Shown in pieces: positions 28,405 through 37,364 of a stretch of DNA of 64,000 bases (position 1 is its first letter; each line of letters starts with the position of its first letter). Below the pieces are notes generated by a model. The model saw only the letters and a program-made list of their open reading frames with translations. It did no database searches and was not told the DNA's origin. Position numbers and translations under genes: made by a program. Origin of the DNA: Niabella beijingensis (GTDB taxonomy: Bacteria; Bacteroidota; Bacteroidia; Chitinophagales; Chitinophagaceae); assembly GCF_020034665.1 (NCBI RefSeq), contig NZ_JAIQDI010000002.1, positions 558,001 to 622,000 on the forward strand, in the 5' to 3' direction.

Positions 28405-28430
28405 TAACGCCTTCTTAAATTCTAGTATGC

Positions 28431-28670
28431 ATGAAAGTGAGATTTGTGAACCGGAACACGGTTCTTATGAATGCGCGGACAAATTCGGATATTGTAAAAT
28501 GGATGATGAAACATGACTATGACACAACTTATCTTAAGAATGTGGACCTTTTCATGAAGAGTTATTCAGAGCGTAAAGCCCTGTATGCAAATACAACCAT
28601 CCGGTTTGAATCCGTCGACTGTTTTGTTGAGGACCTTGTTTCTAATGGGATCATAGAGGTCTCCCGCTAA
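28431..28670 (+). CDS. Small conserved-looking protein of unknown function
   Basis: A 79-residue soluble protein, which I do not recognise as a named family. It is mixed-charge with an N-terminal strand-like KVRFVNRNTVLMNARTNSDI, two probable helices (VKWMMKHDYDTTYLKN, LFMKSYSERKALY) and the C-terminal FVEDLVSNGIIEVSR. No signal peptide, membrane span or Cys motif is seen. Support for a real gene: it follows a terminator, has its own -7 box, has balanced codon use and fills most of the gap. I faintly associate this pattern with small hypothetical proteins of other Bacteroidota, unverified. Confidence 0.6.
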   Translation: MKVRFVNRNTVLMNARTNSDIVKWMMKHDYDTTYLKNVDLFMKSYSERKALYANTTIRFESVDCFVEDLVSNGIIEVSR

Positions 28671-28982
28671 AATGCGGATGGCCTGCTGCGTTCAATACCA
28701 GGCTGCATGCAATTTTCAAAAGCTTTTATTGTTGTTCATCTGCTTATATGGGAGCACCGGCTGTTATAGTTGCCGGCAGCTATAATGTTGGCGGAGGTAT
28801 GAATTGTTCTGTGACTGTCCAGGCCGCTCTGTGCAGGAAGCAGGCATCCGGAAACTGTAAGCCCCAAAAGAGGGATAGGATCGTACAAAAAATGGGCAAA
28901 TATTTAAATTGTTTCCTGCTCCCTCAGTGATATTTTTACACCCAGAACGGAAACGCTTCCCAATGAATGATAAAATTTACAG
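28671..28982. promoter_or_regulatory. Symporter upstream region with two operator-like palindromes
   Basis: In this 312-bp gap, 28764-28785 is a 22-bp palindrome with a single mismatched pair (ttatagttgccggca...). The 12-mer ggaaacgcttcc at 28949-28960 is a near-palindrome with a central CpG, the style of LacI-family operators, 22 bp before the symporter ATG. An open frame of 60 codons at 28748-28930 overlaps the first palindrome and shows no domain, so I do not call it a gene. Confidence 0.35.
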
Positions 28983-30548
28983 ATGAAGAAATTGCCTTTG
29001 ATTGATCTTAGTGTGATCCTGCTTTACCTGGTTGCCATGGTGGTGGTGGGATACCTGTTTTCAAGAAAGAACAAAAATGCCGATCAGTTCACAACAGCCT
29101 CCGGCCGTATTCCCGGCTGGGCGGTCGGGCTTTCGATTTATGCCACCTTTTTAAGCAGCAATACATTCCTTGGAGTTCCGGGAAAAGCGTTCGGGAGCAA
29201 CTGGAATGCCTTTGCATTCAGCCTGTCCATGCCGCTTGCTGCCTGGGTAGCCGCAAAATATTTTGTACCGTTCTACCGGAACATAGGAGAGGTATCGGCC
29301 TATACCAATCTTGAGAAACGCTTTGGTCCCTGGGCACGCACTTATGCGGTCATCTGTTTTTTACTGACGCAGATCGCCCGGATGGGATCGATATTTTTTG
29401 GATTGTCACTCACACTTCAGGCGCTTACCGGGTTTAATATGCAGATCATCATGCTCATTACCGGTAGTTGTATCATCCTGTATACCGTGATGGGGGGTAT
29501 AGAGGCCGTGATCTGGACCGAAGTGGTGCAGGGGATCCTGAAAACACTGGGCGCGTTACTTATTGTATACCTGGTGATCTCAAATGTAGACGGCGGTGCA
29601 GCAGCGATCCTGGACATCGGAAAAACGGAGCACAAATTCAGTATGGGCAAGCTGGATCTTGACTTCACCAGTTCCGGCTTCCTGGTGGTACTGTTATACG
29701 GGTTCTTTATCAATCTGAACAATTTCGGAATGGATCAGAACTATGTGCAACGTTACCACACAGCCACTTCAAAAAAAGAAGCGGCAAAGTCGATATGGCT
29801 TTGTGTGTGGATCTATATTCCCGCATCATTGCTGTTCTTTATTATCGGTACCTGTCTGTATGCCTATTACCAGCTGAACCCGGAATTGCTGAGTGCAGTG
29901 AAGTTGCAGGTGGCGGCGGAGCGGCTGGGACAAAGCGCCTCAGCGGCAGAGATCAATTCCATGGCGACGCAGCTGGCTCCCGGCGATTACGGCGATAAGG
30001 TAATGCCGCATTTTATGGTGACGATGATACCCACCGGGCTTGTTGGGCTGATCATTTCTGCGATCCTGTCGGCCGGTATGAGCACGATCAGTTCAGGCAT
30101 GAATGCTTCTGCTACGGTGTTTGCTGAAGATATTTACAAACGATATTTTAAAAGAACCGTGAATGAAAAACAGGGGCTGCGTCTGCTTCATATCGCAACG
30201 GTGGTATTCGGACTCCTCGGAATGATCGCCGGGGTACTGATGATCGGAGTAAAAAGTGTGCTGGATATCTGGTGGCAGCTTTCGGGCATTTTTGCCGGGG
30301 GGATGCTGGGGTTGTTCCTGCTGGGGATCATCAGCAAAAAGACCGGCAACACCGCGGCGCTGGCTGCTACGCTCACCGGTATTATTGTGATCCTTTGGAT
30401 GACCTTTTCTGCCTGGATCCCGGAGGAATACCATTATGTGAAGAGCACGCTGCATGCCAATATGATCATTGTAGTGGGAACATTGGTGATCTTCCTCGCC
30501 GGCCTGCTGTTCACCAGGTTTCAGAAAAAAAGGCTGCCTGTAACATAA
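28983..30548 (+). CDS. Sodium:solute symporter (SSS family)
   Basis: A 521-residue inner-membrane protein with about 13 hydrophobic spans. The SSS pattern is clear: N-terminal LSVILLYLVAMVVVGYLFSRK, the GRIPGWAVGLSIYATFLSSNTFLGVPG region of TM2 with its Ser/Thr-rich sodium site, TVMGGIEAVIWTEVVQG, and the AILSAGMSTISSGMNASATVFAEDIY signature around TM8-9. It imports a small solute, perhaps a monosaccharide, sugar acid or sialic acid-like compound released by the locus. Together with the DapA-type gene 151 bp downstream it resembles transporter/lyase pairs for keto sugar acids. Confidence 0.92.
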   Translation: MKKLPLIDLSVILLYLVAMVVVGYLFSRKNKNADQFTTASGRIPGWAVGLSIYATFLSSNTFLGVPGKAFGSNWNAFAFSLSMPLAAWVAAKYFVPFYRNIGEVSAYTNLEKRFGPWARTYAVICFLLTQIARMGSIFFGLSLTLQALTGFNMQIIMLITGSCIILYTVMGGIEAVIWTEVVQGILKTLGALLIVYLVISNVDGGAAAILDIGKTEHKFSMGKLDLDFTSSGFLVVLLYGFFINLNNFGMDQNYVQRYHTATSKKEAAKSIWLCVWIYIPASLLFFIIGTCLYAYYQLNPELLSAVKLQVAAERLGQSASAAEINSMATQLAPGDYGDKVMPHFMVTMIPTGLVGLIISAILSAGMSTISSGMNASATVFAEDIYKRYFKRTVNEKQGLRLLHIATVVFGLLGMIAGVLMIGVKSVLDIWWQLSGIFAGGMLGLFLLGIISKKTGNTAALAATLTGIIVILWMTFSAWIPEEYHYVKSTLHANMIIVVGTLVIFLAGLLFTRFQKKRLPVT

Positions 30549-30698
30549 TATAAATCGCATGGATATTATTACCTGCCATCCCGATCCGGAGGGCAGGACG
30601 GATGAGCTATTGCCGTACAAAGCCGGAAGAACCGGTGTTTACAAGCAGCCGTTACAGGCTGTCTGTTGCAACTGTTGATAATAATAAAACGAATCATA

Positions 30699-31643
30699 AT
30701 GACAAAGAAAGAAAAGGGGTTTGTGCCCGTAATGCTCACCCCCTTTAAGGAGAACGGGGCTGTTGATTTTGAAGGGTTGGACCGTATCACCGAATTTTAC
30801 CTGCGTTCAGGAGCAAAAGGCCTGTTTGCCAATTGTCTTTCCAGTGAACTGTTTGAACTTACGGATGCCGAAAAGCTGAAGGTGATCAGCCGGGTAATGA
30901 AAGCCGCCGGGGGACAGGTTCCGGTGGTAGCCGCAGGTAATTTCGGACGCACGTTAAAAGAGCAGGCGGATTTTATAAAACGGGTATATGATACCGGCGT
31001 ACAGGCGGTGATTGTGCTTACCGGATTGCTGGCCGAAGAAGCGGCCTCCGATACAGTACTGGAAGATGCGATCGGCCGGCTGCTTTCACTGACCGGTAAT
31101 ATCCCTCTGGGCTTTTATGAATGCCCTGTCCCCTATAAAAGGATCATATCGCCACAACTATTGGGAAAGCTGGTGAATACCGGCAGGGTCATTTATCATA
31201 AAGATACCTGCCTGAACATTGAACAGGTGCGGGAAAAGAACCGGCTTTGTGCCGGGAAGCCTTCCTTCGGATTGTACGACGCTTATATGGTACACGCGGT
31301 AGCATCCTTGAGATCCGGATCTGCAGGGCTTTCCTGTATCCAGGGAAATTTTTTCCCGGAGCTAGTGGTATGGTTGTGTAAACACTATGACAACGCTTCA
31401 TTAAAAAAGGAAGTACAACTGGTGCAGCAGTTTTTTATTGATGAAATGGATGTGATGCACCGGAATTATCCCAAGGCGGCTAAATATTATCTGTGGAAAA
31501 ATGGAATGAATATTTCTGTTTATACCAGGGAATCGGGAAACAGCCAGGTGTCTTATGCTATAAAAGAGGACGTGGAAAAGCTGGAACTCCGGTTCCGGGA
31601 CCTGGCAGAAAAGATCCCGGGTGTGCTCGTCCGCGCACAATAA
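30699..31643 (+). CDS. DapA/NanA superfamily class I aldolase or lyase (second copy)
   Basis: A 314-residue relative of the enzyme at 21261 but clearly divergent. The ATG at 30699 is preferred to upstream non-ATG starts because it begins at the usual family N-terminus (KGFVPVMLTPF). Schiff-base Lys168 (VIYHKDTC) and Tyr140 (LGFYECP) are present. The usual GTTGE loop is replaced by CLSSELFEL (46-54), suggesting a different substrate at the carboxylate/keto-acid pocket. It probably cleaves a keto acid derived from the solute imported by the symporter; this is inferred from context. Confidence 0.85.
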   Translation: MTKKEKGFVPVMLTPFKENGAVDFEGLDRITEFYLRSGAKGLFANCLSSELFELTDAEKLKVISRVMKAAGGQVPVVAAGNFGRTLKEQADFIKRVYDTGVQAVIVLTGLLAEEAASDTVLEDAIGRLLSLTGNIPLGFYECPVPYKRIISPQLLGKLVNTGRVIYHKDTCLNIEQVREKNRLCAGKPSFGLYDAYMVHAVASLRSGSAGLSCIQGNFFPELVVWLCKHYDNASLKKEVQLVQQFFIDEMDVMHRNYPKAAKYYLWKNGMNISVYTRESGNSQVSYAIKEDVEKLELRFRDLAEKIPGVLVRAQ

Positions 31644-31885
31644 AATTGTATGAGAAGATAATCTTCTGGTCAGGCCTGTGGCAGTGCTTATGCCGTTCTC
31701 ACATTCCGGTTACCGGACGGTTTCCTGTAAAGGCATAACAGGATCGGGACAAAGCTTCTTTTTGTTAATTCAGATGCGGTTGCCCTGACAACAAAAGATA
31801 TCGGCCGGAAAAAACAATAAGGAGTGTATTTTGCATTTAGAGCCATCGGGCGGGAGTAAAGAGGGGCGTCTTTCAATAAGATAAA

Positions 31886-33904
31886 ATGAATAAAAAAACA
31901 AGATCAGTACAGGTATGGAGAAAACAGGTGCGCTGTTTTTTTGCGATGGTCATGAGCATGATGACAGGCAGTGCCGCAGCTCAGCAAAACAGCAATACCG
32001 ACCTTCAGTTGCTGAAGTATAACAACCCCGGGCTGGTCACAGACCTGGGTGTGGGGCTCTGGGGATGGCCGCTGCCGGTGGATTACGATGGGGACGGCGA
32101 TATGGACCTGCTGGTATCCAGTCAGGGCAAGCCCTACAACGGGATCTACCTGTTTGAAAATACCAGCGGGGCTGCCATACCCGTGTTCGCACCACCGAAA
32201 TGGCTGAATAAATCCATTAAAGATATACAGGTTTCTTATGTAAACGGTACGCCAAGGTTCCTGATTCCCGGAGCGGAACTGACCGGTTTTTTAAACCGGT
32301 TTGAAAGAGATAAGAAACCCCTGTTTTCCGCAAAAGAAGTGCTGAAGGCAAACACGGGAAACAACCGTTTCAATCAGTGGAAGCTGGTGGATTATGATAA
32401 CGATGGAGATGACGATATTTTGATTGGTGTGGATGACTGGGGCGATTACGGCTGGGACAATGCATTTAACAGCAAAGGAGAATGGACGAGAGGGCCCCTG
32501 CACGGCTTTGTGTACCTCATAGAGAATGTAAATGGTGATTATATAAACAAAGGACGCTTACAGGTGAACGGTAGCGACTTGGATGTGTACGGCGCTCCCA
32601 CTCCAAATATGGCCGACTTTGATGGTGACGGGGACCTTGATCTTATTTGCGGGGAGTTCCTCGATAAGCTCACCTATTTTGAAAATACAGGCACAAGAGC
32701 ACATCCGGTATATGCCGCGGGCCGGTATCTGAAGAATGAATCCGGTTTTATCGCTATGGACCTTGAGATGATCGTGCCGGTGGCGGTGGACTGGAACAAG
32801 GATGGATTCACCGACCTGGTGATCGGTGATGAAGACGGCCGTGTAGCGCTCGTGGAGCACACGGGCAGGGTAAAGAACGGGATGCCGGTGTTCAAATCGC
32901 CATATTATTTTCAGCAGGAGGCAGGGGATGTAAAATTCGGCGCACTGGTAACCCCCTTTAGTGTAGACTGGGATGGTGATGGAGATGAGGACCTGATCTG
33001 CGGTAACTCCGCCGGTTATATTGGTTTTATCGAAAACCTGGGCCGGTTTGACGGAATGCCACGCTGGGCAAGACCTGTACACTTAAAAAGCGAAGGAAAG
33101 ACGATCCGGATACAGGCCGGTAATAATGGTTCCATACAGGGACCTGCCGAAGCCAAATGGGGATACACGACCCTGTCCGTAGCGGATTGGGACGGGGACG
33201 GGCTGAAGGATATCATCGTAAATTCTATATGGGGCAAGGTGGTCTGGTATAAAAATGTCGGAACCGCAACACAGCCGCGGCTGGCAAAGGAACAGCCCGT
33301 GCAGGTACAATGGCCGCTGTCTTCCGGTGTACCCAAACCATCATGGATCTGGTGGACACCACAGAAAGAGATGCTGGTGACCCAGTGGCGTACCACACCA
33401 TTTGTTACCGACTGGAACGGAGACGGACTTGCAGACCTGGTTATGCTGGATACTGCCGGTTACCTGGCGTATTTCGAACGGTTTAAAAAAGGCCATCAAC
33501 TGCTGTTAAAACCCGGCCGGCATATTTTTGAGGGAACCAACGGCGCGGTTTTCAACCATAATCATGTCCTCGATAGTAACGCCGCCCGTATGGGGCTGCT
33601 GCAGCTGAACAAAGGCCGGTTCGGACAAAGCGGCCGGCGCAAATTTACCATCGCCGACTGGGATGGGGATGGCAGGCCGGACCTGCTGGTGAACAGCGTT
33701 AATGTCTCTTTCTTAAAAAATGAAGGAACCCGGCAGGGGATGGTCCGCTTTGCGGATAAAGGCCCCGTGGCAAAACTGGTGCTGGCAGGTCATGATACCA
33801 GTCCCACTACGGTCGACTGGGACAAAGACGGGGTGCGCGATCTGCTGGTGGGAGCGGAAGACGGATTTCTCTACTATCTTAAGAATGATACACGGACCAG
33901 GTGA
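31886..33904 (+). CDS. Secreted FG-GAP/VCBS repeat propeller protein
   Basis: A 672-residue exported protein (signal about 1-33, MTGSAAAQQ). At least nine calcium-binding repeats are visible as DxDGDGxxDLL-like motifs: DYDGDGDMDLL, DYDNDGDDDIL, DFDGDGDLDLI, DWNKDGFTDLV, DWDGDGDEDLI, DWDGDGLKDII, DWNGDGLADLV, DWDGDGRPDLL and DWDKDGVRDLL. They make one or two seven-bladed propellers. No separate catalytic domain is present. Related proteins in PULs include rhamnogalacturonan lyase-like and binding proteins, so it may bind or act on the glycan. A 242-bp gap precedes it. Confidence 0.85.
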   Translation: MNKKTRSVQVWRKQVRCFFAMVMSMMTGSAAAQQNSNTDLQLLKYNNPGLVTDLGVGLWGWPLPVDYDGDGDMDLLVSSQGKPYNGIYLFENTSGAAIPVFAPPKWLNKSIKDIQVSYVNGTPRFLIPGAELTGFLNRFERDKKPLFSAKEVLKANTGNNRFNQWKLVDYDNDGDDDILIGVDDWGDYGWDNAFNSKGEWTRGPLHGFVYLIENVNGDYINKGRLQVNGSDLDVYGAPTPNMADFDGDGDLDLICGEFLDKLTYFENTGTRAHPVYAAGRYLKNESGFIAMDLEMIVPVAVDWNKDGFTDLVIGDEDGRVALVEHTGRVKNGMPVFKSPYYFQQEAGDVKFGALVTPFSVDWDGDGDEDLICGNSAGYIGFIENLGRFDGMPRWARPVHLKSEGKTIRIQAGNNGSIQGPAEAKWGYTTLSVADWDGDGLKDIIVNSIWGKVVWYKNVGTATQPRLAKEQPVQVQWPLSSGVPKPSWIWWTPQKEMLVTQWRTTPFVTDWNGDGLADLVMLDTAGYLAYFERFKKGHQLLLKPGRHIFEGTNGAVFNHNHVLDSNAARMGLLQLNKGRFGQSGRRKFTIADWDGDGRPDLLVNSVNVSFLKNEGTRQGMVRFADKGPVAKLVLAGHDTSPTTVDWDKDGVRDLLVGAEDGFLYYLKNDTRTR

Positions 33905-34221
33905 TGGATGGGAAGCAGTGCCTGTACAATTGGAATATTGCAGTGATACCGTTCCGTAGTTGCAAGCTGCAAATTTCGGTCATACGGCGCGTTGTTTTTT
34001 CCATTTTATTGTCATTTTGTTATACGATCTTATCATTTCATTTAGGAAGATAAAGCGATAAAAGATATTTCTTTTTTATGGCTGAAAACTTGTCTTTTTA
34101 GGAAACTAGGCATAAATTCGTTACAGTGCGTATGAAAGGTACAGCTGTTTTACCGGGACAATTTTGTATAAAAGAGCTGTAGGGTGGGTGACTGTTTTTT
34201 TATACTTAACGATAGCAGTTT
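33905..34221 (+). promoter_or_regulatory. AraC-gene upstream region with candidate promoter
   Basis: This 317-bp gap is AT-rich. A plausible promoter is TTG at 34090-34092 and TAAATTCG at 34113-34120 (one mismatch to TAnnTTTG) with a 20-bp spacer, about 100 bp before the AraC ATG. Nothing else is evident. Confidence 0.3.
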
Positions 34222-35103
34222 ATGAAGCTTCATTTTCACAAAGTACCGGTTCCTATACAGGATTCTTTTTCGATACGACACGACCGGGCTCCTAATTTCG
34301 GCAGACCGTTGCACTATCATCCTGAGCTGGAACTGCATTTTACCATCAGGGGGGAAGGCATCCGGCTGATCGGAGATAATGTTTCGCACTTTAAAGAAGG
34401 GGAGGTGATCCTTTTGGGAGAGAACCTGCCGCATGCATGGCGCGGGAAAGAGAACGGAGCAGGTGAAATAATGGATGATTCCTGGGTGGAAGCCATCGTG
34501 ATCCAGTTCTCTGCAAAATGCCTCGGCCGGGAATTCTTTGAATTGCCCGAAGCATACCTGGTGCCCCGGGTTTTTGAGCTGGCAAAAAAGGGATTGCTTT
34601 TTCACGGCGATTCGGCCGAACAGATCAAAGACCTGATGTACCGCTCTGTAAAAGCCACGCGGTTTGAACGGGTACTGATCCTCCTGCAGATCTTACAGGT
34701 GATCAGCGAGCAGGAGGAGTTTACCACTATTGCTTCGGCGCATGCCTTCTACAAGCCCAATGAACATGAATCGGCCCGGCTGAACAATGTACTGGTATTC
34801 ACACTTGCCAATTTTAAACGGGAGATCTCACTGGAAGAGGCTGCAGCGGTCAGTAATCTCAGTGTGACCTCCTTCTGCCGTTATTTTAAAACCGTAACCA
34901 GCAAGACCTACCTGGATTTTCTGACCGAAGTACGGATCAGTCATACCTGCAGGATGATCATTGAAGACCGCCACCCCATAGCCATGATCTGCTATGAATG
35001 CGGCTTTAATAACGTATCTAATTTTTACCGGCATTTTAAAAAGGTTACCGGACTTACCCCGTTTGAATACAAAAAGCGGTACCGGAAAGAACTTTCTGCC
35101 TGA
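34222..35103 (+). CDS. AraC-family transcriptional regulator
   Basis: A 293-residue regulator. The N-terminal cupin-like sensing domain (about 10-150) has the metal-cupin look RPLHYHPELELHFTIRGEG and GEVILLGENLPH. The C-terminal AraC double helix-turn-helix (about 195-290) contains ISLEEAAAVSNLSVTSFCRYFKTV and the family end motif CYECGFNNVSNFYRHFKKVTGLTPFEYKK. It closes the catabolic locus and, given that the second SusC has no STN domain, is a natural candidate to control 11569-33904. The effector is unknown, probably a small sugar. Confidence 0.93.
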   Translation: MKLHFHKVPVPIQDSFSIRHDRAPNFGRPLHYHPELELHFTIRGEGIRLIGDNVSHFKEGEVILLGENLPHAWRGKENGAGEIMDDSWVEAIVIQFSAKCLGREFFELPEAYLVPRVFELAKKGLLFHGDSAEQIKDLMYRSVKATRFERVLILLQILQVISEQEEFTTIASAHAFYKPNEHESARLNNVLVFTLANFKREISLEEAAAVSNLSVTSFCRYFKTVTSKTYLDFLTEVRISHTCRMIIEDRHPIAMICYECGFNNVSNFYRHFKKVTGLTPFEYKKRYRKELSA

Positions 35104-35376
35104 ACACCACCGGTTATGCGATCCTGAAGTTGTATATCGGTAAAGGGTCAATGAATACGCCGTGCATCGTTATTGACAGGATATATCATTACGGCAGCGA
35201 TCAGTTCTCACGTACTACGGAATTACTACAGACCGTTAGTGTCAGTAGCATGTTTTCTGTGTAAATCTGCGTCATCTGCGAGCCTTTTTTCAAAGGATCA
35301 TCGGAGGCAATGAATACGCAGACAGCACAAGGCAAACACCTTCATATGGCTTCGGGTCTTTATAGTCGTTTAAAGA

Positions 35377-36585
35377 TTATTTCCTGTTCACCTGGTAGCG
35401 GCCCACTTCCTTGCCGGAATCATCGAGCATACTTACATTGAGTTGTTTTTTTGTGGCGTTGACACGCGTGATGGTACGGGTACCTTCTTTGGGGCCGCCA
35501 CCGATGATAATGGGGTAATGGTTGGCCTGTTTGTCGGGCCCGTGTACTTTATACCGGTGGGTATGTCCGCTCAGCACCAGGTCTACCTTCCCTTTGTTAA
35601 ACAGCGGTTCAAAAAGTTTGGTACAATGTGTGGCGCCATGCCAGTCGCCGGAATAGCGGGGCGGAATGTGCATCATCACTACGCGGAACGGCGCGCTTTT
35701 AAAAGCTTTACTGCTGACCTCCTGTTCCAGCCAACGGGCCTGTTCTTCGCGGTAGCCGTCAAAGTCAACAATACCGGCATATACAGGGTGTGTGTCTTCC
35801 TTGTCTTCACCGGTATCCAGTATCACAAAGCGCACCGGTCCCAGTGAAAAGGCCGTGTAAGCTACATGATGAAAATAAGAAGAAAATTCACGTGCAAATT
35901 TTCCCCTTGTTTCATGATTGCCTCTTACATAAACAAAAGGCAGCTGTTTTGCAAAAAGATCGATACAGGGTTGCAGCATATGCTCGATGATCTGCTGTTC
36001 GTCTGTTTGATAATCAAAAACATCCCCGTTGAAAAATACAAAATCACGGGAGGCGCCCTTGTCCAGGTTCAGCAGGTGCGGAATGGATTTGGGGCGGTCG
36101 TGGATATCGTTGAGCATTACAAAAGAAACCGTGTCCTTATCGGGGTCGGGGTTTACGAATTGTTCGGTGGCTCCCTGTACCTCTTCGCCATAGGTAAGTT
36201 TGTAAGGCTGAAAATCTTTTATCTCTTTTGAAACGATCCGGTAATGATAGGTAGCACCGGGTTTCAGACCGGTGAGTGTGATACAGTTGAGTCGTCCTGC
36301 GGGTTTAAAACCCAGTTCGCTTTTACCAAGAACCTTTGATGTAAGCTGATCTGCTGCCGGACCATACTCCACCCAGCTCGCAGCTTCCTTATTCGTGATC
36401 CAGAGAATGGAGATGCTGTTGCCGAAATTTGTCTGAAGATAGGGCCCTGCAATGATCCGGAATGATTCTTCGGATGTTGTAGCCGCCGCAATGGCTTTTT
36501 GAGGATTTAGAATGGCCATTCCGCCAATGGCCAGGCCTCCTTTTAAAAAGGAGCGTCTGTTCTCTCTTAATGCGTTCGCTTTCAT
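35377..36585 (-). CDS. Tat-exported metallophosphoesterase (purple acid phosphatase-like)
   Basis: A 402-residue exported phosphatase. The start is set at 36585 because it begins a twin-arginine signal (RENRRSFLKGGLAIGG); the open frame upstream to 36777 runs into the repeat array and has no domain. A fibronectin-III-like N-terminal domain (about 40-135) precedes the calcineurin-like catalytic domain with metal motifs NDIHD, FNGDVFDY, RGNHET, MHIPP and SGHTHRYKVHG. It probably hydrolyses phosphomonoesters or diesters in the periplasm. Its 5' flank carries the 104-bp repeat array, so expression could be influenced by that structure. Confidence 0.9.
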   Translation of the reverse strand: MKANALRENRRSFLKGGLAIGGMAILNPQKAIAAATTSEESFRIIAGPYLQTNFGNSISILWITNKEAASWVEYGPAADQLTSKVLGKSELGFKPAGRLNCITLTGLKPGATYHYRIVSKEIKDFQPYKLTYGEEVQGATEQFVNPDPDKDTVSFVMLNDIHDRPKSIPHLLNLDKGASRDFVFFNGDVFDYQTDEQQIIEHMLQPCIDLFAKQLPFVYVRGNHETRGKFAREFSSYFHHVAYTAFSLGPVRFVILDTGEDKEDTHPVYAGIVDFDGYREEQARWLEQEVSSKAFKSAPFRVVMMHIPPRYSGDWHGATHCTKLFEPLFNKGKVDLVLSGHTHRYKVHGPDKQANHYPIIIGGGPKEGTRTITRVNATKKQLNVSMLDDSGKEVGRYQVNRK

Positions 36586-36701
36586 GATAACTTTGAGTTG
36601 ATGGTTGCGGGCAAAATTGGAGTATTTATTTGATACAGACGGCCCGGAGGCAAAGATTTTTTTGTTACGTGTTATTTGGTCAGTGTGTTTGAAATGATGG
36701 G

Positions 36702-37190
36702 GAACCATTAAGGGCCTAAGGAACATTGAGGGTTTACTATTTCTTAACTTTTCAAAGGTTTTGAATGCATGGATCATGACCGGCAGTTCGCAGGAATAGT
36801 TGTTGAACCATTAAGGGATTAAGGGACATTGAGGAACTTAATAGTTCTTAACTCCTTAATGGTTTTTAAAGCATGGATCATGACCGGCAGTCCGTGGGAA
36901 TAGTTGTTGAACCATTAAGGGATTAAGGGATATTGAGGAACTTAATAGTTCTTAACTTCTTAATGTTCTAGAATGCGTGGATCATGACCGGCAGTCCGCA
37001 GGAATAGTTGTTGAACCATTAAGGAGTTAAGGGTCATTGAGGGGCTTAATAGTTCTTAACTCCTTAATGGTTTTTAAAGCATGGATCATGACAGGTAGTT
37101 CGCGGGAATAGTTGTTGAACCATCAAGGGATTAAGGGACATTGAGGAACTTAATAGTTCTTAACTTCTTAATGATTTTTAATGCATTGGA
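36702..37190. repeat. Tandem array, about 4.7 copies of a 104-bp hairpin-forming repeat
   Basis: Units begin with gaacca at 36702, 36805, 36909, 37013 and 37117, giving spacings of 103, 104, 104 and 104 bp; the last copy is partial. Each unit is a long inverted repeat followed by a conserved 38-bp spacer (begins gcatggatcatgaccggcag). In copy four the inverted repeat is perfect: aaccattaaggagttaag (37014-37031) and its complement (37055-37072), 18 bp with a 23-nt loop. Other copies carry mismatches, worst in copies one and three. No open frame spans it. It fills the 779-bp gap between two minus-strand genes. The rest of the gap (36586-36701, 37191-37364) shows nothing clear. It is not a CRISPR array: the unit is too long and the spacers are alike. 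Confidence 0.93.
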
Positions 37191-37364
37191 TATAGCAGAG
37201 CACAAGTAATACAACTAAAGAAAATAATAATTACAACGGCACTGCCAGGTACAAATAAATGACAGTGCTGGAGCTGAAGAGCAGGACATGCATCCTGTTT
37301 CTTCGTGAGGGGGAGAAAACTGGTGCAGAACGCTGGCTTTATTGCCGGCGTCTCAGCGGTGGTA

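Noticed and set aside
28748..28930. 60-codon open frame upstream of the symporter
   Set aside because: It overlaps the palindrome, has no domain pattern or promoter, and looks like a chance frame.
36702..37190. CRISPR array
   Set aside because: Unit of 104 bp, near-identical spacers and internal stems do not fit a CRISPR; no cas gene is near.
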